NCBI RefSeq assembly: GCF_016785085.1
Contig: NZ_JAENHO010000003.1
Coordinates: forward strand, 682,001-746,000
Direction: 5' to 3'
Length of the DNA: 64,000 nucleotides
Origin: Paractinoplanes lichenicola
GTDB lineage: Bacteria > Actinomycetota > Actinomycetes > Mycobacteriales > Micromonosporaceae
The translations under genes were made by a program, and so were the position numbers. The notes beneath the pieces are model-generated. The model saw nothing but the letters and a program-made list of their open reading frames with translations, was not told the DNA's origin and did not search any database. Positions 44,832 to 55,497 of the stretch are shown piece after piece (position 1 is the stretch's first letter; each line of letters opens with the position of its first letter).

Positions 44832-45652
44832 TGGCGTCGACCGCCGGTCAGCAGGCCACGGCCGAGGCGGGCGCCAAGTTCGCCGCCGGCACGGCCACCG
44901 CCACGAGCGGGCAGGTCGCCGCGGCCGCCGACCAGATCCTGTCGGTGGCCGGGCTGCTGCGCGCTCAGCCGCGGCTGCGCCGGGCGCTGACCGACCCGTC
45001 GCGCTCCGGCGCCGATCGGGGCGCCCTGATCCGCTCGCTGTTGTCAGGCAAGGTGGCCGAGGTCGTTCTCGACACCCTGGCGACCCTGGTGTCGGGCCGG
45101 TTCTCCCGGCCGGCCGAGCTGCTCGACGCCGTCGAGCGGCTGGGTGCCGACGCGGTGCTGGACTCGGCCCAGAAGGACGGCAAGCTGGCCGACATCGAGG
45201 ACGAGCTGTTCCGCTTCGGGCAGATCGTCTCGGGCAACCCCCAGCTGGCCGTCACGCTCGGTGACGCCGGTGCGCCGCAGGAACGCCGGGTTAAGCTGGT
45301 GGAGGACTTGCTCAAGGGCAAGGCCCAGCCGGCCACGGTGCGGCTCGCCGAGATCGCTCTCGAGGGCTTCGGGGGTCGTGGCTTCGAGTCGTCGTTGACC
45401 CGGTTGGTGGAGCTGACCGCCGCGAAGCGGGACCGTGAGGTCGCGTACGTGACGGTGGCCCAGCCGCTCTCCGACGCCGACGAGCAGGCGCTGGCTGCCA
45501 AGCTGTCCGACATCTACGGTCGGCCGGTCTCGCTCAAGGTCGACGTCGATCCCGCGATCATCGGCGGCGTCAGTGTCCGGGTCGGCTCCGACCTCTACGA
45601 CGGCACGATCCTGCGTCGGCTCAACGCCGCCAAGCAGGCATTCGCGAAGTAG
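44831..45652 (+). CDS. atpH: F1Fo ATP synthase subunit delta
   Basis: 273 residues, the long actinobacterial form (E. coli delta has 177). The N-terminal ~25 residues are Ala/Thr-rich. The helical OSCP domain contains [23 protein letters not shown]. The C-terminal part has the family signature [23 protein letters not shown] and [26 protein letters not shown]. It joins the b stalk to the top of F1. Unlike in mycobacteria it is not fused to a second b-like domain. Coupled to atpF. Confidence 0.96.
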   Translation: MASTAGQQATAEAGAKFAAGTATATSGQVAAAADQILSVAGLLRAQPRLRRALTDPSRSGADRGALIRSLLSGKVAEVVLDTLATLVSGRFSRPAELLDAVERLGADAVLDSAQKDGKLADIEDELFRFGQIVSGNPQLAVTLGDAGAPQERRVKLVEDLLKGKAQPATVRLAEIALEGFGGRGFESSLTRLVELTAAKRDREVAYVTVAQPLSDADEQALAAKLSDIYGRPVSLKVDVDPAIIGGVSVRVGSDLYDGTILRRLNAAKQAFAK

Positions 45653-45735
45653 ATTTTCCTCGATCCCGCGGCGACGCGGATCGAGCAGGCCCCTCGGTGG
45701 CGGGAACGTCCCGAGCTAGACAGAGAAGGCAGAGG

Positions 45736-47427
<1,692 letters not shown>

Positions 47428-47430
47428 GTC

Positions 47431-49802
<2,372 letters not shown>

Positions 49803-49818
49803 CGCCCACTCAGAGTCA

Positions 49819-49857
49819 ACGAGGCCGCGCCGACTGTAATAGTGGGCGCGGCTTCGT
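49819..49857 (+). terminator. Hairpin terminator after atpD
   Basis: ACGAGGCCGCGCC pairs with GGCGCGGCTTCGT (13 bp, one G-U), 13-nt loop, starting 17 bp past the atpD stop. It would end the atpB-D transcript before the LCP gene. Confidence 0.8.
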
Positions 49858-49960
49858 CGTGCTCGGGAAAAGTAGTGTCCGTTTTGTTAGCTTGTGCGGC
49901 GATTCGGGGAGCGCTCGCTCGTTACTGTTGTCGGCGTCGGATCGAGGCATTGGGGAGCAA

Positions 49961-51085
49961 GTGGCGAAGAGCGGGAAACGACGCACGCCTCTGTGGGCGC
50001 GACTGTGCGCCATCTTCGGGTGCGTGCTCATGGTGGTCGCCGGTGGCGCCCTGGTGACCCAGCAGGTGCTGGTGTCCCGCTACGCCGGGTCGATCGAGAC
50101 GCAGAACCTGCTCGGCGCGCCCGCCGCCAACGCCAACACCAAGGTGTCGGACATCAAGGGCCCGCTCAACATCCTGCTGGTCGGCATCGACCCGCGCACC
50201 GACGAGCAGACCCCGCTCAGCGACTCGATCATCGTGGCGCACATCCCCAAGGACATGAAGCAGGCATACCTGTTCTCGATCCCGCGTGACCTGGTGGTCG
50301 ACATCCCGGCGTTCGAGAAGACCGGCTTCAAGGGCGGCCGCTCCAAGATCAATGCCGCCATGGGGTACGGCAGCGCGGTCGGCAACGGCAAGCACGACGT
50401 GGTGCAGGGCTTCGATCTGCTGGCCAAGACGGTCGGCCAGCTCACCGGCATCCCCGAGTTCGACGCCGGCGCCATCATCAACTTCAACGGCTTCAAGGCG
50501 ATCGTCGAGGCCATGGGCGGCGTCACGATGACGATCGACCAGAACGTGAAGTCCGAGCACCTGCAGCCCAACGGCAAGCCGCGCCCACGCCTGGCCCGCT
50601 GCGCCGACAACTCGTGCTCCCACCCCTACTACGGCCCCCAGGCCGAATACAAGATCGGCACCAAGCATCTGCAGGCCTGGCAGGCGCTCGACTACGTCCG
50701 GCAGCGCTACGGCCTGCCCCGCGGCGACTACGACCGCCAGCGGCACCAGCAGCAGTTCATCAAGGCCATGGCCAAGCAGGCCCTCGGCAAGGACGTGGTG
50801 ACCAACCCGGCCAAGCTCGACCGCGTGCTCAAGGCGGCCGGCAAGGCGCTGATCTTCGACGGCGGCGGCCACAACGTGGTCGACTGGGCCTTCTCGATGA
50901 AGAACATCCGCTCCGACGACATGACGCTGATCAAGCTGCCGGGCGAGTCGATCATGGTCAACGGCAACTACCGCGGCGAGGAGCTCGACGCCAGCGCGAA
51001 GGATTTCTTCACGGCGGTCCGGCAGGACACGGTGCAGGACTTCGTGTTCCGTAACCCGGAGTACATCAACAACAACGGCGCCTGA
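49961..51085 (+). CDS. LytR-CpsA-Psr (LCP) family glycan transferase
   Basis: 374 residues. A short basic tail and one membrane helix (ARLCAIFGCVLMVVAGGALVT) precede the extracytoplasmic LCP domain. Motifs: LNILLVGIDPRTDEQTPLSDSIIVAHIP, FSIPRDLVVDIP with the catalytic Arg, GRSKINAAMGYG, and LDYVRQRYGLPRGDYDRQRHQQ. LCP enzymes attach polyprenyl-linked glycans (such as arabinogalactan or teichoic acid) to peptidoglycan. GTG 49961 is the best start, with GGGGAG just before it, though the spacing is short. A possible promoter TGTTAGCTT stands at 49885-49893. Its place inside the atp cluster is odd. Confidence 0.92.
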   Translation: MAKSGKRRTPLWARLCAIFGCVLMVVAGGALVTQQVLVSRYAGSIETQNLLGAPAANANTKVSDIKGPLNILLVGIDPRTDEQTPLSDSIIVAHIPKDMKQAYLFSIPRDLVVDIPAFEKTGFKGGRSKINAAMGYGSAVGNGKHDVVQGFDLLAKTVGQLTGIPEFDAGAIINFNGFKAIVEAMGGVTMTIDQNVKSEHLQPNGKPRPRLARCADNSCSHPYYGPQAEYKIGTKHLQAWQALDYVRQRYGLPRGDYDRQRHQQQFIKAMAKQALGKDVVTNPAKLDRVLKAAGKALIFDGGGHNVVDWAFSMKNIRSDDMTLIKLPGESIMVNGNYRGEELDASAKDFFTAVRQDTVQDFVFRNPEYINNNGA

Positions 51086-51115
51086 CCGTGTGGGGGTTGC
51101 CACCCCCTACCACGG
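51086..51115 (+). terminator. Hairpin terminator after the LCP gene
   Basis: CCGTG-T-GGGGGT, loop TGCC, ACCCCC-TAC-CACGG, starting right at the LCP stop. It isolates atpC from upstream transcription. Confidence 0.75.
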
Positions 51116-51132
51116 CGACCGGCGGCGCCGAT

Positions 51133-51138
51133 TAGACT
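51133..51138 (+). promoter_or_regulatory. -10 box of atpC
   Basis: TAGACT, a near-perfect actinobacterial -10, 54 nt before the atpC start and 18 bp after the LCP terminator. It gives atpC and the DUF2550 gene their own promoter with a leader of about 48 nt. Confidence 0.6.
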
Positions 51139-51192
51139 TCACCCATTCGGCGGTGCCGCCGGAGGTCAAAGCAGGCTCAACAGGAGGACAGC

Positions 51193-51474
51193 GTGGCCAA
51201 CCAGCTGCCCGTGAAGGTCGTTGCCGTCGAGGAACGCATCTGGTCCGGCGAGGCCGAAATGCTCGTCGCGCGCACCACCGAGGGTGAGATCGGCGTGCTG
51301 CCCGGTCACTCGCCGCTGCTCGGCCTGCTCAAGGAGCCGTCGCAGGTGCGGGTCAAGCTCGCCGGGGGCGAGCAGCTCACCTACGACGTGTCCGGCGGTT
51401 TCCTCTCGATCGACGCCGACGGCGTGACCGTCCTGGCCGAGAGCGCCACGCCCGCCTCTCCCGAGTCTCGCTGA
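51193..51474 (+). CDS. atpC: F1Fo ATP synthase subunit epsilon
   Basis: 93 residues, short form. The beta-sandwich domain is complete (VKVVAVEERIWSGEAEMLVARTTEGEIGVLPGHSPLLGLL, then YDVSGGFLSIDADGVTVLAESA). The C-terminal helical hairpin of E. coli epsilon is missing, leaving only a short Ala/Pro/Ser tail; the mycobacterial form is 121 residues. AGGAGG stands 6 nt before the GTG. It is separated from atpD by the LCP gene, two hairpins and its own promoter. Confidence 0.96.
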   Translation: MANQLPVKVVAVEERIWSGEAEMLVARTTEGEIGVLPGHSPLLGLLKEPSQVRVKLAGGEQLTYDVSGGFLSIDADGVTVLAESATPASPESR

Positions 51475-51482
51475 CACCGGCG

Positions 51483-51950
51483 ATGCGGGTTCTGGAAGTC
51501 TTCGGAATCTGCGTCGGTGCGCTGCTCCTTGTCCTCTTCGCGGTCTTCTTCCGCCGCCGGCTGCTCATGCTCGGCGGCGGGACGATCCGCTTGCAGATCC
51601 GCGTCACCACCCTCGTGCCGGGCCGCGGCTGGTCCCCGGCGATCGGCCAGTTCGCGGGGGGCACGCTGCGGATCCATCGCATGTTCAGCTTCGCCTTCCG
51701 CCCCAAACGCATCCTCGACCGGGCCACGACCGTGGTCGAGAGCCGGCGTCCCCCCGAGGGCCCCGAGCGCCTGACGATGCCCGGTCACTGGGTCATCCTG
51801 CGCCTCACCACCACCCTCGACGAGATCGAGATCGCCATGGCCGAGTCCACGGTCACCGGCTTTCTCTCCTGGCTCGAGGCCGCGCCTCCGGGCCCACCCG
51901 GCAGTGTCGCGCCCCGCCCGGTCATCCAGCCCCGCACGATCGAGCCGTGA
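51483..51950 (+). CDS. DUF2550 membrane-anchored protein
   Basis: 155 residues. One N-terminal membrane helix (VFGICVGALLLVLFAVFF) followed by basic FRRRLLMLGGGTIRLQIR and a small PH-like domain ending SWLEAA, then a Pro-rich tail. DUF2550 proteins follow atpC across actinobacteria (Rv1312 in M. tuberculosis), but their job is unknown. It begins 8 bp after the atpC stop and is surely co-transcribed with it. Confidence 0.88.
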   Translation: MRVLEVFGICVGALLLVLFAVFFRRRLLMLGGGTIRLQIRVTTLVPGRGWSPAIGQFAGGTLRIHRMFSFAFRPKRILDRATTVVESRRPPEGPERLTMPGHWVILRLTTTLDEIEIAMAESTVTGFLSWLEAAPPGPPGSVAPRPVIQPRTIEP

Positions 51951-51988
51951 CGGCCTGATTGGCTCTCGCCGCCTCCGCCCCCGCGTTC

Positions 51989-51994
51989 TAGCGT
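51989..51994 (+). promoter_or_regulatory. -10 box of leaderless phzF-like gene
   Basis: TAGCGT, 6 nt (CGAGGC) before the ATG at 52001. Confidence 0.55.
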
Positions 51995-52000
51995 CGAGGC

Positions 52001-52798
52001 ATGCGGATCCGAATCGTCGATGCCTTCACCGACCGCCCGTTCGCCGGGAATCCCGCCGGAGTGGTCGTGCTCGACCGCTTTCCTTCGGACGAGTGGATGA
52101 GCCAGGTCGCGGCCGAGGTCAACCTCTCCGAGACCGCCTTTGTGCACCCGCTCGACGACGGCGAGGCCGACTACGCCCTGCGCTGGTTCACTCCCGCCGT
52201 AGAGGTGGCGCTGTGCGGCCACGCCACGCTGGCCACCGCCCACGTGCTGGCGGTCGACGGCACGGTCAGCTTCGCGACCCGCAGCGGCGTGCTCACCGCC
52301 ACGGCCGGGCCCGACGGCTCCTACACGCTCGACTTCCCGACGGCGCCCCTGACCCCGCTGGCGCCCGACGCCAAGCTGCTCGACGTGCTCGGCGCCGCGC
52401 CCGTCTCGGTGCACCACACCGGCCCCAACACCGACGACGTGCTGCTGGAGCTGGCCGACGAGACCGCCGTACGGAATCTGACGCCCGACCTGGCCACGCT
52501 GGCCACCTACGACCAGCGCGGCGTGATCGTCACCGCCCGGGCCGACGACCCCGGCGCCGGCTACGACTTCGTGTCCCGCTTCTTCGGGGCCGCGGCCGGC
52601 GTGGGGGAGGACCCGGTGACCGGCAGCGCCCACACCGCACTGGCCCCGTTCTGGTCGGCCCGGCTCGGTGGGCGCACCGAGCTGGTGGGCTATCAGGCCT
52701 CCCGGCGGGGCGGGCTCGTCCAAGTCTCCCTACGCGGCGACCGCACCCTGCTGACCGGCAAGGCCGTCACCGTCATCGACGGCACACTCCACGCCTGA
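52001..52798 (+). CDS. PhzF family isomerase
   Basis: 265 residues, two diaminopimelate-epimerase-like halves. The catalytic Glu is in AAEVNLSETAFVHP. LRWFTPAVEVALCGHATLATAH is the family signature, with a second loop GVGEDPVTGSAHTALAPFW. PhzF of phenazine synthesis isomerises DHHA, but most genomic homologs have unknown substrates and no phenazine genes are seen. Its last 69 bp overlap the convergent PheRS-like gene. Confidence 0.9.
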   Translation: MRIRIVDAFTDRPFAGNPAGVVVLDRFPSDEWMSQVAAEVNLSETAFVHPLDDGEADYALRWFTPAVEVALCGHATLATAHVLAVDGTVSFATRSGVLTATAGPDGSYTLDFPTAPLTPLAPDAKLLDVLGAAPVSVHHTGPNTDDVLLELADETAVRNLTPDLATLATYDQRGVIVTARADDPGAGYDFVSRFFGAAAGVGEDPVTGSAHTALAPFWSARLGGRTELVGYQASRRGGLVQVSLRGDRTLLTGKAVTVIDGTLHA

Positions 52799-53974
52799 CC
52801 CATCGCGGCGGTTGCTCATCAGGCCTGCGTAGAGGCGGTCGCGCAGGGCGTTGGCGGCCTGCTTGGGCAGGGCCCGGTGCAGGTCGCGCAGCACGACGCG
52901 GAGCAGCACGTTGACCTCGCCGTCGCGGATGCCGAGCCGCTCGCGGGAGGCTTCCGGCAGCGCGGCGGGCGGGGTGACCGACTCGATGGCCACCTCCTCG
53001 ACCAGGTGGGCATCCGCCCCGAGCAGCTCCCGCACCCGATCGCCCAGCTCCTCGGCCGTCACGCCGGCGGGCAGGGCCACCGAGATGTCACGCCGGGCCG
53101 CGGGCTGGAGCGAGACGGGCCGGTACGGCGTCAGGTCGAGCAGTTGGCCGCTGACCCTCGGGTCGGTCGAGCGCAGCAGGCGGATGTCGTCGATGCCCTT
53201 CCGGAGCATCAGCAACCGGTCGAGACCGAGCCCGAGCGCCAAGCCTTGCCGCCCGGACCCGATGACCTGCCGCGCCGCGACTCCGCACTCGCCGATCTCG
53301 ACCCAGGCGTTTCCCACTAGAGCCTCGATCTCCAGGCCACCGGTCGTGTAGGGATGGGCCGCCGGGTTGGCGCGCCACTCCGCGCCGGGCAGGACCGCCG
53401 CCACGACGGCCGCGACAAGCGCAATCAAGTCCCCGCCGAGTCCGAGTGAGTCGGCTTGGGTGGTGGGCTCGGTCGGGGCGGGTTCGTCGGCCGCCGCGGG
53501 TGCATCGGCCGGGGCGATCGGTATGGCCGGGGCGGGCTGCTCGGTCGGGCTGGGCGTTTCGGCGGGGGACGGGCCGACCCACCAGAGGTCGAGTTGGTGG
53601 GGCGTGCCGGTGTGCAGGCGGTCGATGGAGTCGCGGCGATAAACCATGCCCGGGCACACGATCAGCGCCTCGGTGACCGGCAGTTGCCGCAACGCGCCCG
53701 GAATGAGCGCGGATGTCTGAGACCGCAGCATCCGTCGCTCGTCCACATACCGGGTGTACCGGCTGTCGCGGGCCGCCGCCGATGGGCTGTAGCCGAGCCG
53801 GTCGTAGTTGTCGGCCACGTCGACGATGCGGTCACCGCGATGGACGATCACGGCGGCCTCCGGATATCGGGCGTGTGCCGCTGCGAGCACGGCATCGACG
53901 ATCAGTTGGATCGCATGCGGGCCGGCTGCGGGGTCGGTGAGGTCGCGTACGGCCAGGTCGGTGGCGAGGGTCAT
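52730..53974 (-). CDS. Single-chain PheRS-alpha-like protein with FDX-ACB domain
   Basis: 414 residues. It reads as a class II tRNA synthetase core related to PheRS alpha. Residues 72-97 are RYTRYVDERRMLRSQTSALI. Motif 2-like residues 107-131 are CPGMVYRRDSIDRLHTGTPHQLDLW, with VYRRD conserved. Motif 3 residues 242-267 contain GLGLDRLLMLRKGIDDIRLL. A Pro/Ala/Thr-rich insert fills 134-174. Residues about 293-385 form a ferredoxin-fold anticodon-binding (FDX-ACB) domain, normally on PheRS beta but fused to alpha in monomeric mitochondrial PheRS. The last ~28 residues are read antisense to phzF. AAGGAG lies 6 nt before the ATG. A leader peptide and terminator precede it. It may charge or sense Phe; not housekeeping PheST. 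Confidence 0.82.
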   Translation of the reverse strand: MTLATDLAVRDLTDPAAGPHAIQLIVDAVLAAAHARYPEAAVIVHRGDRIVDVADNYDRLGYSPSAAARDSRYTRYVDERRMLRSQTSALIPGALRQLPVTEALIVCPGMVYRRDSIDRLHTGTPHQLDLWWVGPSPAETPSPTEQPAPAIPIAPADAPAAADEPAPTEPTTQADSLGLGGDLIALVAAVVAAVLPGAEWRANPAAHPYTTGGLEIEALVGNAWVEIGECGVAARQVIGSGRQGLALGLGLDRLLMLRKGIDDIRLLRSTDPRVSGQLLDLTPYRPVSLQPAARRDISVALPAGVTAEELGDRVRELLGADAHLVEEVAIESVTPPAALPEASRERLGIRDGEVNVLLRVVLRDLHRALPKQAANALRDRLYAGLMSNRRDGSGVECAVDDGDGLAGQQGAVAA

Positions 53975-54027
53975 CGGGCTCTCCTTGTCGGAAGGAGGCT
54001 GCCCACGCGAGAGGCCGGAACGAGAAA

Positions 54028-54049
54028 TGGCCGCCCCGTGGGACGGCCA
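54028..54049 (-). terminator. Attenuator hairpin before the PheRS-like gene
   Basis: Read on the minus strand, TGGCCGTCCC pairs with GGGGCGGCCA (10 bp, one G-U) around AC, followed by TTTCTCGTT. It lies 16 bp after the leader peptide stop and 54 bp before the PheRS-like start. The upstream leader bases GCGGCCGG can pair with its left arm and so could prevent it. Confidence 0.65.
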
Positions 54050-54064
54050 AGAGAAGTGCGCAGG

Positions 54065-54112
54065 TCAGCCGGCCGCCAGAGGAGGCCGAGCAAACACAGC
54101 GCGAGACGTCAT
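54065..54112 (-). CDS. Leader peptide of the PheRS-like gene
   Basis: A 15-codon reading frame, MTSRAVFARPPLAAG, with a GGGG stretch 1 nt before the ATG (weak site). It contains one Phe codon, TTT, and CCT-CCT for Pro-Pro; six of its codons end in T, rare in this DNA. A terminator hairpin follows. The arrangement is that of ribosome-controlled attenuation, with a stalled ribosome freeing codons 12-15 to pair with the terminator arm. The single Phe is fewer than in known phe leaders, so the sensed signal is uncertain. Confidence 0.5.
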   Translation of the reverse strand: MTSRAVFARPPLAAG

Positions 54113-54189
54113 ACCCCGATGGTGACACCAACGGCGAAGCCGGTCACCAGATTTTCGAGCGCAACAAATGAAACACATGTAAACAAGGC

Positions 54190-54239
54190 CCGCCCCACCG
54201 GGGGACCCCCGCCCACGGCCATTTTATCGGGTGGGGCGG
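54190..54239. repeat. Inverted repeat with GC-rich stem
   Basis: CCGCCCCACC (54190-54199) is the exact reverse complement of GGTGGGGCGG (54230-54239). The 30-bp loop holds GGGGG-A-CCCCC. It lies in the gene-free gap upstream of the leader peptide. Role unknown. Confidence 0.65.
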
Positions 54240-54266
54240 ATCGGGACGCCGGTCGGCGGGGCGGGC

Positions 54267-54292
54267 TGTGGATAACCCGAGACTGTGGACAA
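54267..54292. promoter_or_regulatory. Two DnaA boxes
   Basis: TGTGGATAA (54267-54275) and TGTGGACAA (54284-54292), the reverse complements of TTATCCACA and TTGTCCACA. These are the E. coli and Streptomyces consensus DnaA-binding 9-mers. They are in the same orientation, 17 bp apart, in a gene-free gap, with no oriC-type genes near. Confidence 0.6.
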
Positions 54293-54318
54293 CGGAAGAT
54301 CTGGACCGGGAGTGTGCC

Positions 54319-54483
54319 AAGGCCTGTTTTATAACTGGGACGGGGCTGCGGCAGGGCCCAGATCCCGCCTGGCGGCGTCCCGCGAAAGCCCGGATCCAAC
54401 CCCGGGAGCCGGGCTTCCACGGGCCACCACCAGACGAAATCTGGACCCGGCCTCGCTGCCGCCCCAGTTATAAAACAGGCCTT
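54319..54483. mobile_element. 165-bp MITE-like inverted-repeat element
   Basis: The ends are perfect 21-bp inverted repeats: AAGGCCTGTTTTATAACTGG(G) at the left and its exact reverse complement at the right. Partial symmetry continues to about 35 bp, with CCAGAT on both sides. The AT-rich core TTTTATAA is foreign to this GC-rich DNA. The 165-bp element has no gene and could fold into one long hairpin. I see no clear target duplication (flanks GTGCC and AGTCG). The last two bases of the right end form part of the stop codon of the VOC gene. Confidence 0.7.
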
Positions 54484-54871
54484 AGTCGGGTGGGCCTGAC
54501 TGGAGTTCGACCTCGTAGCCCCACGCGTCCTCCAGGTAGGCCGCGTAGGAGTCGGGGCCGCCGGCTCGTGGGTGGCGGTCGGGGAAGAGCAGGGTCCAGC
54601 CGTGGGCGGGCGCCTCGGCCGTGAGGCGGTCGACCGAAGCGGGGCTGCCCGCGTTGAAGGCCAGGTGGTTGAGGCCGGGCGCGAGGCGGTCGTGCACCTC
54701 GCCGGAGAGGGCCGGTGATTGCTCCAGCACCAGATAGACGCCCTCGCAGAGCCACGACCGGCCGCCGGGCCAGTCCTGATATTGCTGCCAGCCCAGCTCG
54801 CCCAGCAGCCAGCCCCAGGGCGTGAGCGCGCCGGGCAGGTCGGGGACCCAGAGTTCGACGTGGTGCAGCAT
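54482..54871 (-). CDS. VOC (glyoxalase-fold) protein
   Basis: 129 residues, one complete glyoxalase/bleomycin-resistance domain: [26 protein letters not shown] at the N-terminus, then [19 protein letters not shown] and ending in [12 protein letters not shown]. The metal ligands His, Glu and His/Glu are in place. Function is unknown. ATG 54871 overlaps the adenosyltransferase stop by one base (TGATG), so it is co-transcribed with it. Its stop codon TAA lies on the border of the inverted-repeat element, so the C-terminal tail may have been changed by insertion. Confidence 0.82.
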   Translation of the reverse strand: MLHHVELWVPDLPGALTPWGWLLGELGWQQYQDWPGGRSWLCEGVYLVLEQSPALSGEVHDRLAPGLNHLAFNAGSPASVDRLTAEAPAHGWTLLFPDRHPRAGGPDSYAAYLEDAWGYEVELQSGPPD

Positions 54872-55446
54872 CAGGCCGCGCCTCCGCCGGGGACCCACTT
54901 CACGTCGCCGCCCGGGTTGGCGATGCGGGACAGGATGAAGAGCAGGTCGGAGAGGCGGTTCAGGTATTTCGCGGGCAGCTCACCCGTACGGGAGGGGTCT
55001 GTCTGCAGCAGGGCCCAGGTCGAGCGCTCGGCCCGGCGCGCGACCGTGCGGGCCACGTGCAGCAGGGCCGCCCCGGGGGTGCCGCCGGGCAGCACGAAGC
55101 TGTCGAGGGCGGGCAGCCGCTCGTTGAACTCGTCGCACCAGCCCTCGAGCCGGGTCACGTACTGCTCGGTGATCCGCAGCGGGGGGTACGGCGGGTTCTC
55201 CGTCTCGGGGTTGCACAGGTCGGCCCCGACGTCGAAGAGATCGTTCTGAATGGCGGTGAGCACCTTGCGGACGTCCTCCGGCAGGTCACCGAGGGCCAGC
55301 GCCACCCCGATCGCCGCGTTGCACTCGTCGGCGTCCGCGTACGCCACGATCCGCGGGTCGGTCTTGCCGGCGACCTCGTTGTTGCCGAGGCGGGTCTGCC
55401 CGGCGTCGCCGGCGCGTGTGTAGATGCGAGTGAGGTGAACGGCCAT
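54871..55446 (-). CDS. Cob(I)alamin adenosyltransferase, PduO type
   Basis: 191 residues. Transfers the adenosyl group of ATP to cob(I)alamin, making coenzyme B12 for mutases. The ATP-binding N-terminus is [20 protein letters not shown], the five-helix bundle contains [17 protein letters not shown], and [17 protein letters not shown] is the family signature. Its place before murA on the opposite strand matches Rv1314c in M. tuberculosis. Co-transcribed with the VOC gene. Confidence 0.95.
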   Translation of the reverse strand: MAVHLTRIYTRAGDAGQTRLGNNEVAGKTDPRIVAYADADECNAAIGVALALGDLPEDVRKVLTAIQNDLFDVGADLCNPETENPPYPPLRITEQYVTRLEGWCDEFNERLPALDSFVLPGGTPGAALLHVARTVARRAERSTWALLQTDPSRTGELPAKYLNRLSDLLFILSRIANPGGDVKWVPGGGAA

Positions 55447-55484
55447 GCCCCCACCCTACGGACGCGTCCCTGTGCGCTTGCCCA

Positions 55485-55490
55485 TACCAT
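55485..55490 (+). promoter_or_regulatory. -10 box of leaderless murA
   Basis: TACCAT, 7 nt before the GTG at 55498. It lies in the 51-bp gap divergent from the adenosyltransferase. Confidence 0.55.
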
Positions 55491-55497
55491 GGCCCGC

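Noticed and set aside
52730..53974. Pyrrolysyl-tRNA synthetase
   Set aside because: PylS lacks an FDX-ACB domain, no pylBCD or tRNA-Pyl is seen, and the motif 3 region resembles PheRS alpha.
53832..54131. 99-codon minus-strand frame over the leader region
   Set aside because: It overlaps the leader peptide, the attenuator and the PheRS-like start in another frame, and its Arg-rich product looks like a shadow.
54267..54292. Replication origin
   Set aside because: Only two DnaA boxes are present, with no dnaA/dnaN neighbours or box cluster; murA and the atp genes do not mark oriC.
54319..54483. Target-site duplication of the inverted-repeat element
   Set aside because: The flanks (GTGCC on the left, AGTCG on the right) do not match, so no duplication can be claimed.
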